54,149 bases of DNA from Phycisphaerales bacterium (lineage in GTDB: Bacteria > Planctomycetota > Phycisphaerae > Phycisphaerales > UBA1924), in assembly GCA_027083355.1 (NCBI GenBank), contig JALWOY010000157.1, positions 1-54,149 of the forward strand. The letters run 5' to 3'. Below the pieces are notes generated by a model. It worked only from the letters and a program-made list of their open reading frames with translations, did not search any database and had not been told where the DNA came from. Position 1 is the stretch's first letter; each line of letters starts with the position of its first letter. Of the stretch, positions 33,339 to 43,320 are shown piece by piece. A program made the position numbers and the translations under genes.

Positions 33339-36300
33339 ACCCAAGCCCAAGGACCACCATGACAACAACAATGACCGATTCGCTGCGACTGATCGAGGCC
33401 GGGTTCCCCTGCCACCAGGTGGGAGCCGAGACGCAGCGTGAGCGTGGCGCCAGTTCCGCACTGCCGCCACTCTATTATCTGCATGTCTGGTGGGCACGGC
33501 GGCCGCTCACGCCCTCGCGAGCAGCCATCCTCGGCGCGACACTCCCCGCCGACACAGACACCGATGACTTCCTGCGGGCACTGGGCATCGCTAAGCCGGT
33601 CGCCCACATCCCCGGCGGCGGCAACTGGGTCCTCGTCAACGACACCATCCTCAGACGCATCAAATGGGATGAAGATCGCATCCATGGAACCCTCGCGGTC
33701 GACGCAACCGTTCAGCGACACTTTGCCAAGGAAGTCAAGCGGAGACAGGAATGCAGAGAATCACTCAGAGCACTTCGGGATGGCTCGGCATTGCTGGCCG
33801 AGAATCCAGTGATAGAACGATGGATCGCCGACAATGCTCCGTTCTCTGTTGATGTCCTCCCGATATTATCCGTTCTTGATGTCACTCAAGAAGTTGCCGA
33901 TGCAGCATGCGTACAGGATCGGATTGCCCTTGCCAAGTCGGACATGGTAAAGGCTGCGCATGGCGGAACACTCAATATCGATAAAGAGGATCTGTACGGC
34001 TATGACCGTGCGTTCACAAGCACGCCACCGCAGAGTGAGGATCGCCTTGTCATACTTGATCCGACGGCCGGTGGTGGCTCGATCCCGTTCGAAGCCCTGC
34101 GGCTCGGGCATGATGTGATCTCAAATGAACTCAACCCAGTCGCAACCGTCATTCAATACGCAACACTTGACTATCCGCGTCGTTTCGGTCACGACCTCGC
34201 AGCTGATATCCAGAAATGGGGTGACGAGCTCGTTGGCTATGTGAGCGATCAGATGGAGTCTGTGACGCCGTTCTGCGATTTGCCCGATCACCAGATCCAG
34301 GAGCTGAAGACGCACCTGCATAATCATCCGGAGCTCGTTGAAGCGTTCTCAGGACCTGAGCACGACCAAACCGGACTGATCCACTGCCGCCAGGTCACCT
34401 GTCCGCACTGTGGCGGTCAGGCGCCGCTTCTCAACAGCTTCTGGCTCTCCAAGGAAGACAGCGACAAGTGGGCTGTGCGGCTGCACATCCGCAGCAAGTC
34501 GCAGGTGGACATCGAGCCATATCGCATCACCGGGAGTCTCAGCCGCTCGCAGATGACGGAACTCGACACCGGCACTGTCGATGCCGGGCGGGGCACCTGC
34601 CCACACTGCAAGCAGGTGATCGACGGCGACGAGATCAAGTCACAGGGACGGGGCGAATCCGCCCACGGCACCATGACTGACCGCCTCTTCTGCATCGTCG
34701 CGGTGCGCTACCAGCCCAAACTCAAGAAGGACGGTTCCATCGATCGCTATGCCTCGGGCGAGCGGGCGGGCGAGATCAAGACGCAGAAGATCCGCTTCTT
34801 CCGCGCCCCGACGCAGCGTGACTTCGACGCGCTCAAAGAAGCCGAGCGGATGCTCAAGGAGAAGTGGGACCACTTCGAGAAACTCGACCTGATTCCGACG
34901 GAAGACATCCCCGCAGGGCACAAGACCGGCGACGAGGGCGGTGCGGGGTCCGGCACAGATAAACCCCTGAAACTCGGCACGACCAAGTGGTATCAGATGT
35001 TCACCCCGCGGCAGCTCCTTGGGCATCTGACGCTCATGGAAGGGCTGTACGATCTCAAGCCCAAGATCATCGAGCAGCTCGGCGAAGACCGCGGCCGGGC
35101 GGTGATCACCTACCTCCAGTTCGCGATCGATAAAGGATTGGATTACAACAGTCGGCAGACTCGGTGGCATTACAGCCGGGGTGTCATCAATAATACATTT
35201 GCGCGGCATGATTTCTCATTCAAATGGACATTCGCCGAGATGGTGTTCTCTGGTCCACACTCCGGGGCGAGTTGGGGCCTCAGTCAAATCGTCGATGCGT
35301 ACGCAGGAATCGCAGAATTGTTGGACGACGCGCCCAACAGCACACAATGTACGATCATCAATGGATCAGGCGCCCAAATGCGTCAGGTCGCCGATGCGTC
35401 TGTTGATCTCGTGGTCAACGATCCTCCGTACTACAACAATGTGATGTATTCGGAACTCTCCGATTACTTCTATGTGTGGCAGAAGCGATCACTCCGGGAT
35501 CTGTATCCCGGCCTCTTCGATGCCTACCTGACCGACAAGCACAGCGAGGCGGTCGCCAATCCGTACCGCGATGGATCGGCCCAGAACGCCAAAGAGCAGT
35601 ATGAAACGCTCATGCGCGAGATGTACGCCGAGTGCCATCGTGTGACCAAGCCGGACGGGCGCATGGTGCTCATGTTCACGCACAAGAAGCAGGATGCCTG
35701 GGAAACGCTGACCAGAGCGTTGATTGACAGCGGCTGGACGATCACCTCAACCTACCCGGTTGAGTCCGAGGCTGGACACAGCATGCACATCAAGGACAAC
35801 GCCTCGGCGGAGTCCTCGATCTTCATCGTCTGCCGCAAGCGAGATGAGGAGGACACCGAGCCGGGGCTGTGGAAAGCGTTCGGCGGACAGGGTGTGCAGC
35901 AGCGCATTGTCGAGGCGGTGGAGCAGGGGCTGCGCGAGTTCGAGATGTTGCATCTGCGTCCGGTCGACACGATGGTGGCCAGTTACGGACGGGCGCTGCG
36001 TGTGCTTTCGGAGAAGTGGCCGGTGCTTGATGGCGATGAACCGGTCAACCCGCTCCGAGCGATGAACGAAGCCAGCCGGGTTGTGGCACAGCACCACATC
36101 CAGAAACTGACCGAAGGCCGCGTGCGTGTGGAGGATCTGACGCCTGAAGCCGCGATGGCGGTGACGCTCTACGGCATCTGCGGGCTGGGGAGCATCCGAT
36201 TCGATGAAGTGCTCAATATCTCGCGTTCGCTGGGGATCGCGATTGAATCGCAGTCTGCGGGTTATGACGCAACGGGCAAGAGTATCGGCTACGCGACGGA

Positions 36301-36628
36301 GATGGCCGGGCGTCGGGCGAGGCGTGATGATGACATTGTCGGGTATCACGCGCCGCTGGTTCGCAAGAACTCGAATCTTCGTCTGGCGCGGCCCGAAGAG
36401 CGGAACCCGAAGCGGTTGGCCAACCCGCAGCACGAATGGGATGTGCTCCAGGGGTTGATTCTCAGGTATCGCGAGGGTGATGTGCCGGTGGCTCGGGCCT
36501 ATCTGAATGAACACGCAGACGGATCACAGACGAAGATTCTCGATCTGCTTCGAGTCTGGATGAACGAGGCTGATGACGAGGATCTGCGCAAGGAAGCAGA
36601 GATGATGCTCTTTGGACTCGAGAGGTAA
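33335..36628 (+). CDS. DUF1156 DNA adenine methylase with zinc ribbons
   Basis: 1097 aa, in ATGA overlap; ATG 33359 is an alternative start. The opening LPPLYYLHVWWARRPL is the DUF1156 signature. A SAM-site-like DPTAGGGSIPFEALRLG lies near 245, two CPHC knuckles form zinc ribbons (about 350-430), and the catalytic DPPYYNN begins at Asp696. It probably methylates host DNA as the self-mark for this defence system. Compare DISARM- or BREX-type logic, where methylation separates self from phage. Confidence 0.88.
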   Translation: MNPSPRTTMTTTMTDSLRLIEAGFPCHQVGAETQRERGASSALPPLYYLHVWWARRPLTPSRAAILGATLPADTDTDDFLRALGIAKPVAHIPGGGNWVLVNDTILRRIKWDEDRIHGTLAVDATVQRHFAKEVKRRQECRESLRALRDGSALLAENPVIERWIADNAPFSVDVLPILSVLDVTQEVADAACVQDRIALAKSDMVKAAHGGTLNIDKEDLYGYDRAFTSTPPQSEDRLVILDPTAGGGSIPFEALRLGHDVISNELNPVATVIQYATLDYPRRFGHDLAADIQKWGDELVGYVSDQMESVTPFCDLPDHQIQELKTHLHNHPELVEAFSGPEHDQTGLIHCRQVTCPHCGGQAPLLNSFWLSKEDSDKWAVRLHIRSKSQVDIEPYRITGSLSRSQMTELDTGTVDAGRGTCPHCKQVIDGDEIKSQGRGESAHGTMTDRLFCIVAVRYQPKLKKDGSIDRYASGERAGEIKTQKIRFFRAPTQRDFDALKEAERMLKEKWDHFEKLDLIPTEDIPAGHKTGDEGGAGSGTDKPLKLGTTKWYQMFTPRQLLGHLTLMEGLYDLKPKIIEQLGEDRGRAVITYLQFAIDKGLDYNSRQTRWHYSRGVINNTFARHDFSFKWTFAEMVFSGPHSGASWGLSQIVDAYAGIAELLDDAPNSTQCTIINGSGAQMRQVADASVDLVVNDPPYYNNVMYSELSDYFYVWQKRSLRDLYPGLFDAYLTDKHSEAVANPYRDGSAQNAKEQYETLMREMYAECHRVTKPDGRMVLMFTHKKQDAWETLTRALIDSGWTITSTYPVESEAGHSMHIKDNASAESSIFIVCRKRDEEDTEPGLWKAFGGQGVQQRIVEAVEQGLREFEMLHLRPVDTMVASYGRALRVLSEKWPVLDGDEPVNPLRAMNEASRVVAQHHIQKLTEGRVRVEDLTPEAAMAVTLYGICGLGSIRFDEVLNISRSLGIAIESQSAGYDATGKSIGYATEMAGRRARRDDDIVGYHAPLVRKNSNLRLARPEERNPKRLANPQHEWDVLQGLILRYREGDVPVARAYLNEHADGSQTKILDLLRVWMNEADDEDLRKEAEMMLFGLER

Positions 36629-36635
36629 GCAGGCA

Positions 36636-39600
36636 ATGCGTGAATCGCTCCCGGAACCAGATCTGAAGCAACGTGAGTGGCGTCGTCGGTACGCGACCTC
36701 GAGTCTGGATCAATCCGGCGAGTCGAGAGACCTTTTGCGATCGTTTTATGTGCCGGCGCTGCTCAGAAGCGTCGCGTATGACCGTGTTGCGGGGTATTTC
36801 CGATCATCGGCACTCGCGGCTGCCTCGCGTGGATTCACAGCGATGCTGCAGCGGAAGGGCACAGTGCGCCTGATTGCGGGTTGTGATCTTGCGCCGCATG
36901 ATGTGCAGGCTATTCTTGACGGACACACAGATCGTCTCGAATCGCATTTGGCAGATGAACTGGACAACCTCGATGAAGAGCCGGAACGGGTGCGTCGCGG
37001 TGTCGAGTTGTTGGCGTACATGGTGGCCAAAGGGCATCTGGAAATCCAGGTGGCGTTTCGGCGCAATGCGCGAACAGGCCAGCCGATCACCCTTGACAGT
37101 TCCGAGGATGGCTATGTCCACGAGAAATGGGGCATCCTGACGGACGGGTTCGGTCAGAAGCTGAGTTTTTCGGGGTCAATGAACGAATCGGCTGCGGCTC
37201 TTGAACGGAATGCGGAGAACATCACGACCTGTCTCAGTTGGAGTGGACAGGCAGATGCCGAGGCAATTCAAGAGATGACTCGCGATTTTGAGGCTATGTG
37301 GGAGAACCGCCATCCCCATTTCGTTGTGCGTCCGATTCCGGATGCGATTCGTGAGAAGCTTCTGAAGATCAGTGATTGCGTTGTCGTGCCGACGGAGATC
37401 GACGGCAAGGACGCGGTCCAACCGACGATCAAGCCATCGCCCATCGAATGGCTCCGGTTTGCGGTGATCAAATACGCGCCGAAGATGGTGGGCGGTGAGA
37501 CGGTAGGAATTTACACCGCGCCAATCACGCCCTGGCCCCATCAGGAGATCGTCGCCCGCCGGTTGGTCGAAACCTATCCGTATGGGTATCTCCTGTGTGA
37601 TGAGGTCGGTCTTGGGAAGACAATCGAGAACGGATTGGCATTCCGCGCCCTCTGGTTGTCCGGTCGGGCACAACGGATTCTGATCTGCCCGCCGGCAAGT
37701 CTGGTGACCCAGTGGCAGCGAGAGATGGCGGACAAGTTCCTCATGCCGTTCGGAATCGCACGATCAAACAGCAAAGGCGCCAAGGTCAGTTACCTGCTTC
37801 CGTCGGAGCATGTTGAGGAACGCCCGAGCCTGTTCGATCGTGACCTGCTCATCGTATCGTCCGGGTTGCTTCAGCGAGAGGAGCGAATCCGGCAGCTGCA
37901 GAATGCTGAGTCACTTGATATTGCACTCGTCGACGAAGCACACTTTGCTCGCCGGCAGAACTCTCGCAACGGACTCGATGAGGAGCCCTCGTTCGGTAAG
38001 CTCTACAAGGGCCTGCAATCCGGCCTGAAGCCCAAGTCCAAGGCGCTGTGGCTTGCCACAGCCACCCCGATGCAGCTCAGCGCCGTCGAAGCGTACGACC
38101 TTGCCGATCTCATCGGGCGTCTGGGCTGCTTTGCGTCTGAGCAGAGCCTCGTCGGCGTGTTCTATTCGATCCTCGGCAGTCTCGCGAAGGGGCATGCACC
38201 GACAGGGGAGGAGCAGGAGACGCTGCGCATCGTTGTTCGCCGCACGCAATACGAAGACCCCGCCCTCTGGAGTCGAGTTTCAGAGTGGCTTCTGGAGAAG
38301 GATCCGCAGCTCCAGGTTGTGTTCACCCAGTGGATGGAGGCAGGTGTCTGGCCTGCACGCAGAGATGATGAGCGATTGTTGATGCGTCTGCTCTTTGCGA
38401 TCTCGCCTCTCCATCGCGTCATGATGCGGCACACGCGAAGTTTGTTGGAACAGTATCGAAAGCACAACCTGCTGCATGCAAATCTTGCGAAGCGTCGCAT
38501 CCGTCCGATCCCCCCTGATCTTGTATTCCGCCCTGACGAAGAAGCGGGCTACGCAGAACTTCGCAGGTATTGTGCGGAGCTGCAACTCCAGATTGGCCAG
38601 AACATCAGCGGAAAGTTGAGGAGCAGTCTAGGATTCTATCTCAGTCTGTTGCAGCAGCGTTTTGCCTCATCGGCCGTTGCGATTCGGAACACATTGCAAC
38701 GAAGGCTCACCCGTGTCATCGAGACGATTGAGATTCTCGACAAGACCGGCTTGGACTCGACGAATGACTTGGAGATGCTGCGGCAGGATACGAATCGAGA
38801 TGAATGGGAGACCGAAGAGAAAGAGCTCGAAGAACTCATCAAGGCGACATTGCGGGGACGAACGCGCGATGACCTTGCCTGGGAGCGCGATCGCCTCGAA
38901 GAGATGCTTCCGACCTACCACGCACTCGCGGAGAAGCGCCCGACCAAGACGGAGGTACTTCTGAAGGTCATGGCTGCTCGCAGTCGTCCCGGGGAGGTTG
39001 GTCGCTTCCGTCAGACAGTCGTATTCACACGCTATAGCGACACTCTGTCCCATCTTGTTGATACTTTCAAAGCGTCTGCACCGGATATGCGGATCGGTAC
39101 ATATTCCGGTGATGGCGGAGCGTATTGGGATGCCGACAAGCGAACATGGCGCCATCTCGAGAAGAACCGAGATCAGATCAAACACCTGTTCTTGCAGGGT
39201 GAGATCGATTTACTGCTGTGTACGGATGCTGCGGCGGAAGGTCTTAACCTGCAGACGGCTGATCTCCTGGTCAACTACGATCTGCCTTGGAATCCTATGA
39301 AGGTTGAGCAACGCATCGGCCGCATCGACCGTATCGGACAACGCTTTAACCAGATCGAAGTTCTGAATCTTGCCACGATTGGGTCGGTCGAGGAAACTAT
39401 TTATGGGCGGCTATGGGAACGCTTGAGCCATACGGCCGGTGTTGTCGGGTCACAGCAGTACTCCATCCTCCCGATCAGTGAAGAAGACTTCGCACGTCTC
39501 GCTCGTGGTGAGATTACCCATGAGGAACTGGAGCAGGAGGCTCTCCGGAAGCTGGATGAGCACAGCCGAGAGATTCAGCAGCTTGAGATCCCCGCAGAAG

Positions 39601-40586
39601 ATCTTTACCACATCTTCAATAAAGAATTGCGTTCCTATGCGGATGAGGCCAGAGTAGTCACGCTTGAAGACATCCAGCACGCCTTTATGGAATCGGAGTA
39701 CTTGAAGGCAACGGGAAGCCAGGTACACGAATTCAACGGCCAGCGGTGGATTGAAATTCGAGGGTCGGCATCATGGGGAGGTCTTTATACTCGATTCGCT
39801 GTGACGGCCAATCAGGACTTGTATGAGCGAGGACTGTCCGACAACAACCTTCCGCTGCGCTTTGCCAGCTACGGTGATCCAGGATTCGATGAGATTGTTG
39901 AGGAACTCACGGGAGCAAGCGATAAGCCCGCTGGCGTGGCGATCGTTCGCGCCGAACAGGAGGTCGATGGTCATGTGTGGGAGAAGGTTGCACTCATCGC
40001 AATGATCCGCAGCGCTGACGGAGAAGCAATGCCGGTCAGGATCTCACGCTATGAACAAGTGCGTGAGTGTGATCTGGCTGCGGAGGTAACCATTCCAGAA
40101 ACCACGATTACAGAATGTCGGCGGTGGCTTGAGCAATCACTTTCGGATGAGGTTCGCAAGTACCGTGAACGACGGGACATGCTGGCTCGACATCGCGAGA
40201 TCGGGGATGCTAACAAGGCGTTCCTGTATCTCCTTGCAATGGGAATGCTCCGGTCTGCAAGGAACCGTCCGAATGTAACTGATCCTGAACGACTTACTCA
40301 AGTTGTCTCGGAAGCACGCGAGATGGCCGAGGAGGACCGCCGGATCATCATCGATATGCAGATCGATAAAATGTCAGAGAGTCAGAAGCGTGAGCTCATT
40401 GTGCATCTTGGCGCAGAGTTGCATGCGGGGCAGTGGCGTTCAACACCGCACTTCAGAAATGCTGCCATGCATGTTGTAACCCGAGAAATGGCGGTTGTCA
40501 AACGAAACCACAAAGGTGAAGCCACAACAACACGTTTAATCGCTCAACTTGGTCGTAAGGCGGAGGCATTGCTTGGCAATAGCTAG
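36636..40586 (+). CDS. SNF2 helicase with N-terminal PLD-like domain, defence operon
   Basis: 1316 aa from ATG 36636, eight bases after the DUF1156 stop. An N-terminal phospholipase-D-like domain carries HEK (His162, Lys164) then FSGSMNES, the HxK/GSxN part of a PLD nuclease motif. The SNF2 core has DEVGLGKT (Lys328), DEAH at 433-436, SNF2-C with QRIGRIDRIGQ, and a long C-terminal region without named domains. Helicase plus nuclease domain suggests DNA translocation and cutting of non-self DNA. It is the last gene of the operon. Confidence 0.88.
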   Translation: MRESLPEPDLKQREWRRRYATSSLDQSGESRDLLRSFYVPALLRSVAYDRVAGYFRSSALAAASRGFTAMLQRKGTVRLIAGCDLAPHDVQAILDGHTDRLESHLADELDNLDEEPERVRRGVELLAYMVAKGHLEIQVAFRRNARTGQPITLDSSEDGYVHEKWGILTDGFGQKLSFSGSMNESAAALERNAENITTCLSWSGQADAEAIQEMTRDFEAMWENRHPHFVVRPIPDAIREKLLKISDCVVVPTEIDGKDAVQPTIKPSPIEWLRFAVIKYAPKMVGGETVGIYTAPITPWPHQEIVARRLVETYPYGYLLCDEVGLGKTIENGLAFRALWLSGRAQRILICPPASLVTQWQREMADKFLMPFGIARSNSKGAKVSYLLPSEHVEERPSLFDRDLLIVSSGLLQREERIRQLQNAESLDIALVDEAHFARRQNSRNGLDEEPSFGKLYKGLQSGLKPKSKALWLATATPMQLSAVEAYDLADLIGRLGCFASEQSLVGVFYSILGSLAKGHAPTGEEQETLRIVVRRTQYEDPALWSRVSEWLLEKDPQLQVVFTQWMEAGVWPARRDDERLLMRLLFAISPLHRVMMRHTRSLLEQYRKHNLLHANLAKRRIRPIPPDLVFRPDEEAGYAELRRYCAELQLQIGQNISGKLRSSLGFYLSLLQQRFASSAVAIRNTLQRRLTRVIETIEILDKTGLDSTNDLEMLRQDTNRDEWETEEKELEELIKATLRGRTRDDLAWERDRLEEMLPTYHALAEKRPTKTEVLLKVMAARSRPGEVGRFRQTVVFTRYSDTLSHLVDTFKASAPDMRIGTYSGDGGAYWDADKRTWRHLEKNRDQIKHLFLQGEIDLLLCTDAAAEGLNLQTADLLVNYDLPWNPMKVEQRIGRIDRIGQRFNQIEVLNLATIGSVEETIYGRLWERLSHTAGVVGSQQYSILPISEEDFARLARGEITHEELEQEALRKLDEHSREIQQLEIPAEDLYHIFNKELRSYADEARVVTLEDIQHAFMESEYLKATGSQVHEFNGQRWIEIRGSASWGGLYTRFAVTANQDLYERGLSDNNLPLRFASYGDPGFDEIVEELTGASDKPAGVAIVRAEQEVDGHVWEKVALIAMIRSADGEAMPVRISRYEQVRECDLAAEVTIPETTITECRRWLEQSLSDEVRKYRERRDMLARHREIGDANKAFLYLLAMGMLRSARNRPNVTDPERLTQVVSEAREMAEEDRRIIIDMQIDKMSESQKRELIVHLGAELHAGQWRSTPHFRNAAMHVVTREMAVVKRNHKGEATTTRLIAQLGRKAEALLGNS

Positions 40587-40654
40587 ATACAATGTACATA
40601 TACATAGCGATGAGTGTTTATATATTACTCAGTCTACCATTGTAGTGCGTGTTA

Positions 40655-41644
40655 CTATGCGTCCGCATCTGCCAACTTCATGATCTTAGACAGCATATGC
40701 CTGTATGCAGTGCAATCTGGGCCGAGGATGGTGGGTCTACGGCGAGCCGGGTCCTTGATAAACAGACCACCGAGGTCATCTAGCCCATGCTGAACAGTCC
40801 ACGCGCGTCGTCCAACTCCGAGGAAACGATCACTAAAGACCGCCGGGTTGCTTTCCAACTTCAGCGTGATCTGCAAGTTGCCAATGCACCCATCTCGATC
40901 GGCTTTTTCGACGCTGCGCTCAATGATATCGTGAATGGCAGTCAGATCGCGATGGTGATACGAGTCGGTTACGATTTCCAACCCTACGTGGCCCCGGCTA
41001 GCAAGCGGCGAGGTGCGTAACCATGCCTTTGCTACAAATACGGCGCCCCTCATGAATCGTTCGACTTTTTTCTGGTCGCCTCCTGAGGCAGCCCTCCCAA
41101 TCATCTTATCGGCAAGCACAACAGTCGGTGCGTATTTGACAATGCGCCCAATAACATCAAGGCATTCATCTGTCGACAACGGTGTTAACTCAACAGCCTG
41201 ATCCCAAGCGCGACGGCGTTCCTCAGTCACGCTGTCTTCGAAATATGAGAGCAGACAGCACTCACATTCCGACAGTTCTGACCTGACAGCTGCGAGTTCT
41301 TCGTTGTTTGCACAAACAACGAGATCGACGCGATAATCGCGGGCCAGCGCAATCAGACGCTCCGGACCACTCAGCTTTGTATCACTATCGAGTGGATGAG
41401 CAATCCTTTGTCTCTGGTCCTTCAATAGTTCCTCAGTCAGAATCGCGAATCGCTGACCGAATTGTTCTCTAATGGGCGCTACAGATTCGGCTATCTTTGC
41501 TGAGAAATCCTCACCGGAGTAGGCAACGAGTACAGCATTCCGCATTACTGCGTCTAACAGTCGTAACGCCCCATTTCGACTGTCGGCGCATACAACACTC
41601 ATCGTACCAAGAGTCGCAGGATTGATTGCGATACTGACAAGCAT
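40655..41644 (-). CDS. Predicted effector of the ATPase operon (MIT_C/PLD-like C-terminus)
   Basis: 329 aa, starting 18 bases after the ATPase stop. The C-terminal segment (NPAVFSDRFLGVGRRAWTVQ then HGLDDLGG, about 265-305) resembles the HDRY...HGLD motif of MIT_C/PLD-like effectors, but the first His is replaced by Ser. The N-terminal 150 residues are an alpha/beta region with a DLVVCANNEEL strand and a CECC run, unassigned. With its ATPase neighbour it may form a two-component toxic module; that is inference. Its stop faces the helicase stop across an AT-rich 68-bp gap. Confidence 0.6.
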   Translation of the reverse strand: MLVSIAINPATLGTMSVVCADSRNGALRLLDAVMRNAVLVAYSGEDFSAKIAESVAPIREQFGQRFAILTEELLKDQRQRIAHPLDSDTKLSGPERLIALARDYRVDLVVCANNEELAAVRSELSECECCLLSYFEDSVTEERRRAWDQAVELTPLSTDECLDVIGRIVKYAPTVVLADKMIGRAASGGDQKKVERFMRGAVFVAKAWLRTSPLASRGHVGLEIVTDSYHHRDLTAIHDIIERSVEKADRDGCIGNLQITLKLESNPAVFSDRFLGVGRRAWTVQHGLDDLGGLFIKDPARRRPTILGPDCTAYRHMLSKIMKLADADA

Positions 41645-41662
41645 AAAGAGGATTCTCCCTAC

Positions 41663-43318
41663 CTACTGCAATTCACGCAGTCGTTCTGGGAAGAACCCAC
41701 CGGGCCACTCATCAACGAAATCGCCCGTTTCGTCAAGGTGTAGACGTTCAGCTTCTGAGCCGCTGTTTCCGCGAGAAACATATATGATCGACACATGAGA
41801 TGGTTTGAGAGTTCCGTTCCGTACTAGTTTCTGTAAGCGAAGCACCAGATGCTCACTGTGAGTTTCGATTAAGAATTGGTGTTCGTACGGCTCGCGGATA
41901 CACTCGGCCAGGAGATCGCCAAGGTCTGCCTGAAGTCGTGGATGGATGTGTACCTCGGGCTGTTCGATCGTGATGAGCTGTTTGTCGGTTGCGAGGCTCT
42001 GGACCAGAAACGGCAAAATCTGGCTGATTCCGAATCCCACATCTGAAAGCGCGACATCGACCGGATCCGAACGGCGCGTATCGGCCAGTCTGACCTCGAA
42101 CAAATCTGAATCACGATCGCCGACTGAGCGCACCTTGAGTTCATATCCAATGTTCAGTCGGCGCAGCCACCGATTCGCAATGTCTACAAGCTGCGGCTCA
42201 CGGAATAACAGGTCTGGGAGGTGGTCTCCCTTATAGCCGACATCAATTGGACTCGTGCCCGTGAAGATGTACCAGCGTTCGGGTGGCCGCCTGTATGGAC
42301 CCATTGGGAACAAGGCATCCAATGACTCTTCAAGTAAGTGACCTGCCATAAATGCCACTCGGCCAACATCCAGCAGGGGAAGCGACAACCCCTCACGGAG
42401 ACGGTGTGGTCGCATTTCGGCTGCGTCAATCTCGGGCAGCTCGCGTCGATTCAACGGGGGACCACCACCTGGCACGAACCCGTCAACTGACAAGACACAA
42501 GTCATTGCCCAAGCACGCATGCGATCCATAAACTGTGAGAGAGTGAAGTCGGACTCGTAGAACGCTATCGCTTCATCGATCGATCGCGACCATGACGCCA
42601 TGGACTCATCCGCATCATCTTCTTCTACATCGCGAACGACTCTACCACGGCGTTCCATGTGCCGTGGCATCTCGTCTAACATATCACGCACGTCACTTCG
42701 ACGCGCGTGCCAAGCCTTGTAGAACGGAGTCCAGACATCCACATCGTCTGTAACCCACTCACACTGCGCACCGATCCCTTCTTGACGACGCTGGGCTGGT
42801 CTGCCCCGAATAGGTGACAACCACATAACTCTTCGGAGCATTCGCCTCTCTTCGCCCTGTAGTGGGCGAGTTTTGAATCTCGCCAAGTCATCATGGCCTC
42901 CAGCGGAGATGGTGATCGTTGAAACGGCTACTTCGTCGGTCTTCTTGTGACGTTGAAACGACAGCAAGACACCGTACGGCTTATCTTCGTCTAGAGCCCC
43001 ACCAAACAGCACGCGGCGCCTGTAACGTGGTGAACTGTCTGGCTGCATCTCGATGCCAAGGCGAAGAACTCGATCCGTATCATGGTCGAAGAGCAGTTCG
43101 TTGAAAGAGCCCAGATCAACGATACCATCCTCGGTACGCGGAAGCAGCGCTGCACTACTATCACGGCTCTCGTGCGTTTGCTTCAGTAGGTTCAAGGCTT
43201 GGAGTATTGAGCTCTTGCCTGCACTGTTTTCACCGAACACCAAAGTGATCGGTGCAAACTCGATACGAGTCGGACTACCGAATGCCTTGAAGTTCTCCAG
43301 TGTGAGCGCCTTTAGCAT
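41663..43318 (-). CDS. AAA ATPase of the DUF3696/OLD-like type
   Basis: 551 aa from ATG 43318, with AAGGAG eight bases upstream; ATG 43324 is closer to that site and overlaps the regulator's stop. Walker A FGENSAGKSS is at residues about 27-36 (in LENFKAFGSPTRIEFAPIT-type context), the signature and Walker B region VDVALSDVGFGISQ and LITIEQPEVHIHP near 430, then ETHSEHLVLRL. The C-terminal EWPGGFFPERL is the DUF3696 signature. It has no TOPRIM nuclease of its own, so the neighbouring effector probably supplies the activity. Confidence 0.85.
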   Translation of the reverse strand: MLKALTLENFKAFGSPTRIEFAPITLVFGENSAGKSSILQALNLLKQTHESRDSSAALLPRTEDGIVDLGSFNELLFDHDTDRVLRLGIEMQPDSSPRYRRRVLFGGALDEDKPYGVLLSFQRHKKTDEVAVSTITISAGGHDDLARFKTRPLQGEERRMLRRVMWLSPIRGRPAQRRQEGIGAQCEWVTDDVDVWTPFYKAWHARRSDVRDMLDEMPRHMERRGRVVRDVEEDDADESMASWSRSIDEAIAFYESDFTLSQFMDRMRAWAMTCVLSVDGFVPGGGPPLNRRELPEIDAAEMRPHRLREGLSLPLLDVGRVAFMAGHLLEESLDALFPMGPYRRPPERWYIFTGTSPIDVGYKGDHLPDLLFREPQLVDIANRWLRRLNIGYELKVRSVGDRDSDLFEVRLADTRRSDPVDVALSDVGFGISQILPFLVQSLATDKQLITIEQPEVHIHPRLQADLGDLLAECIREPYEHQFLIETHSEHLVLRLQKLVRNGTLKPSHVSIIYVSRGNSGSEAERLHLDETGDFVDEWPGGFFPERLRELQ

Positions 43319-43320
43319 AT

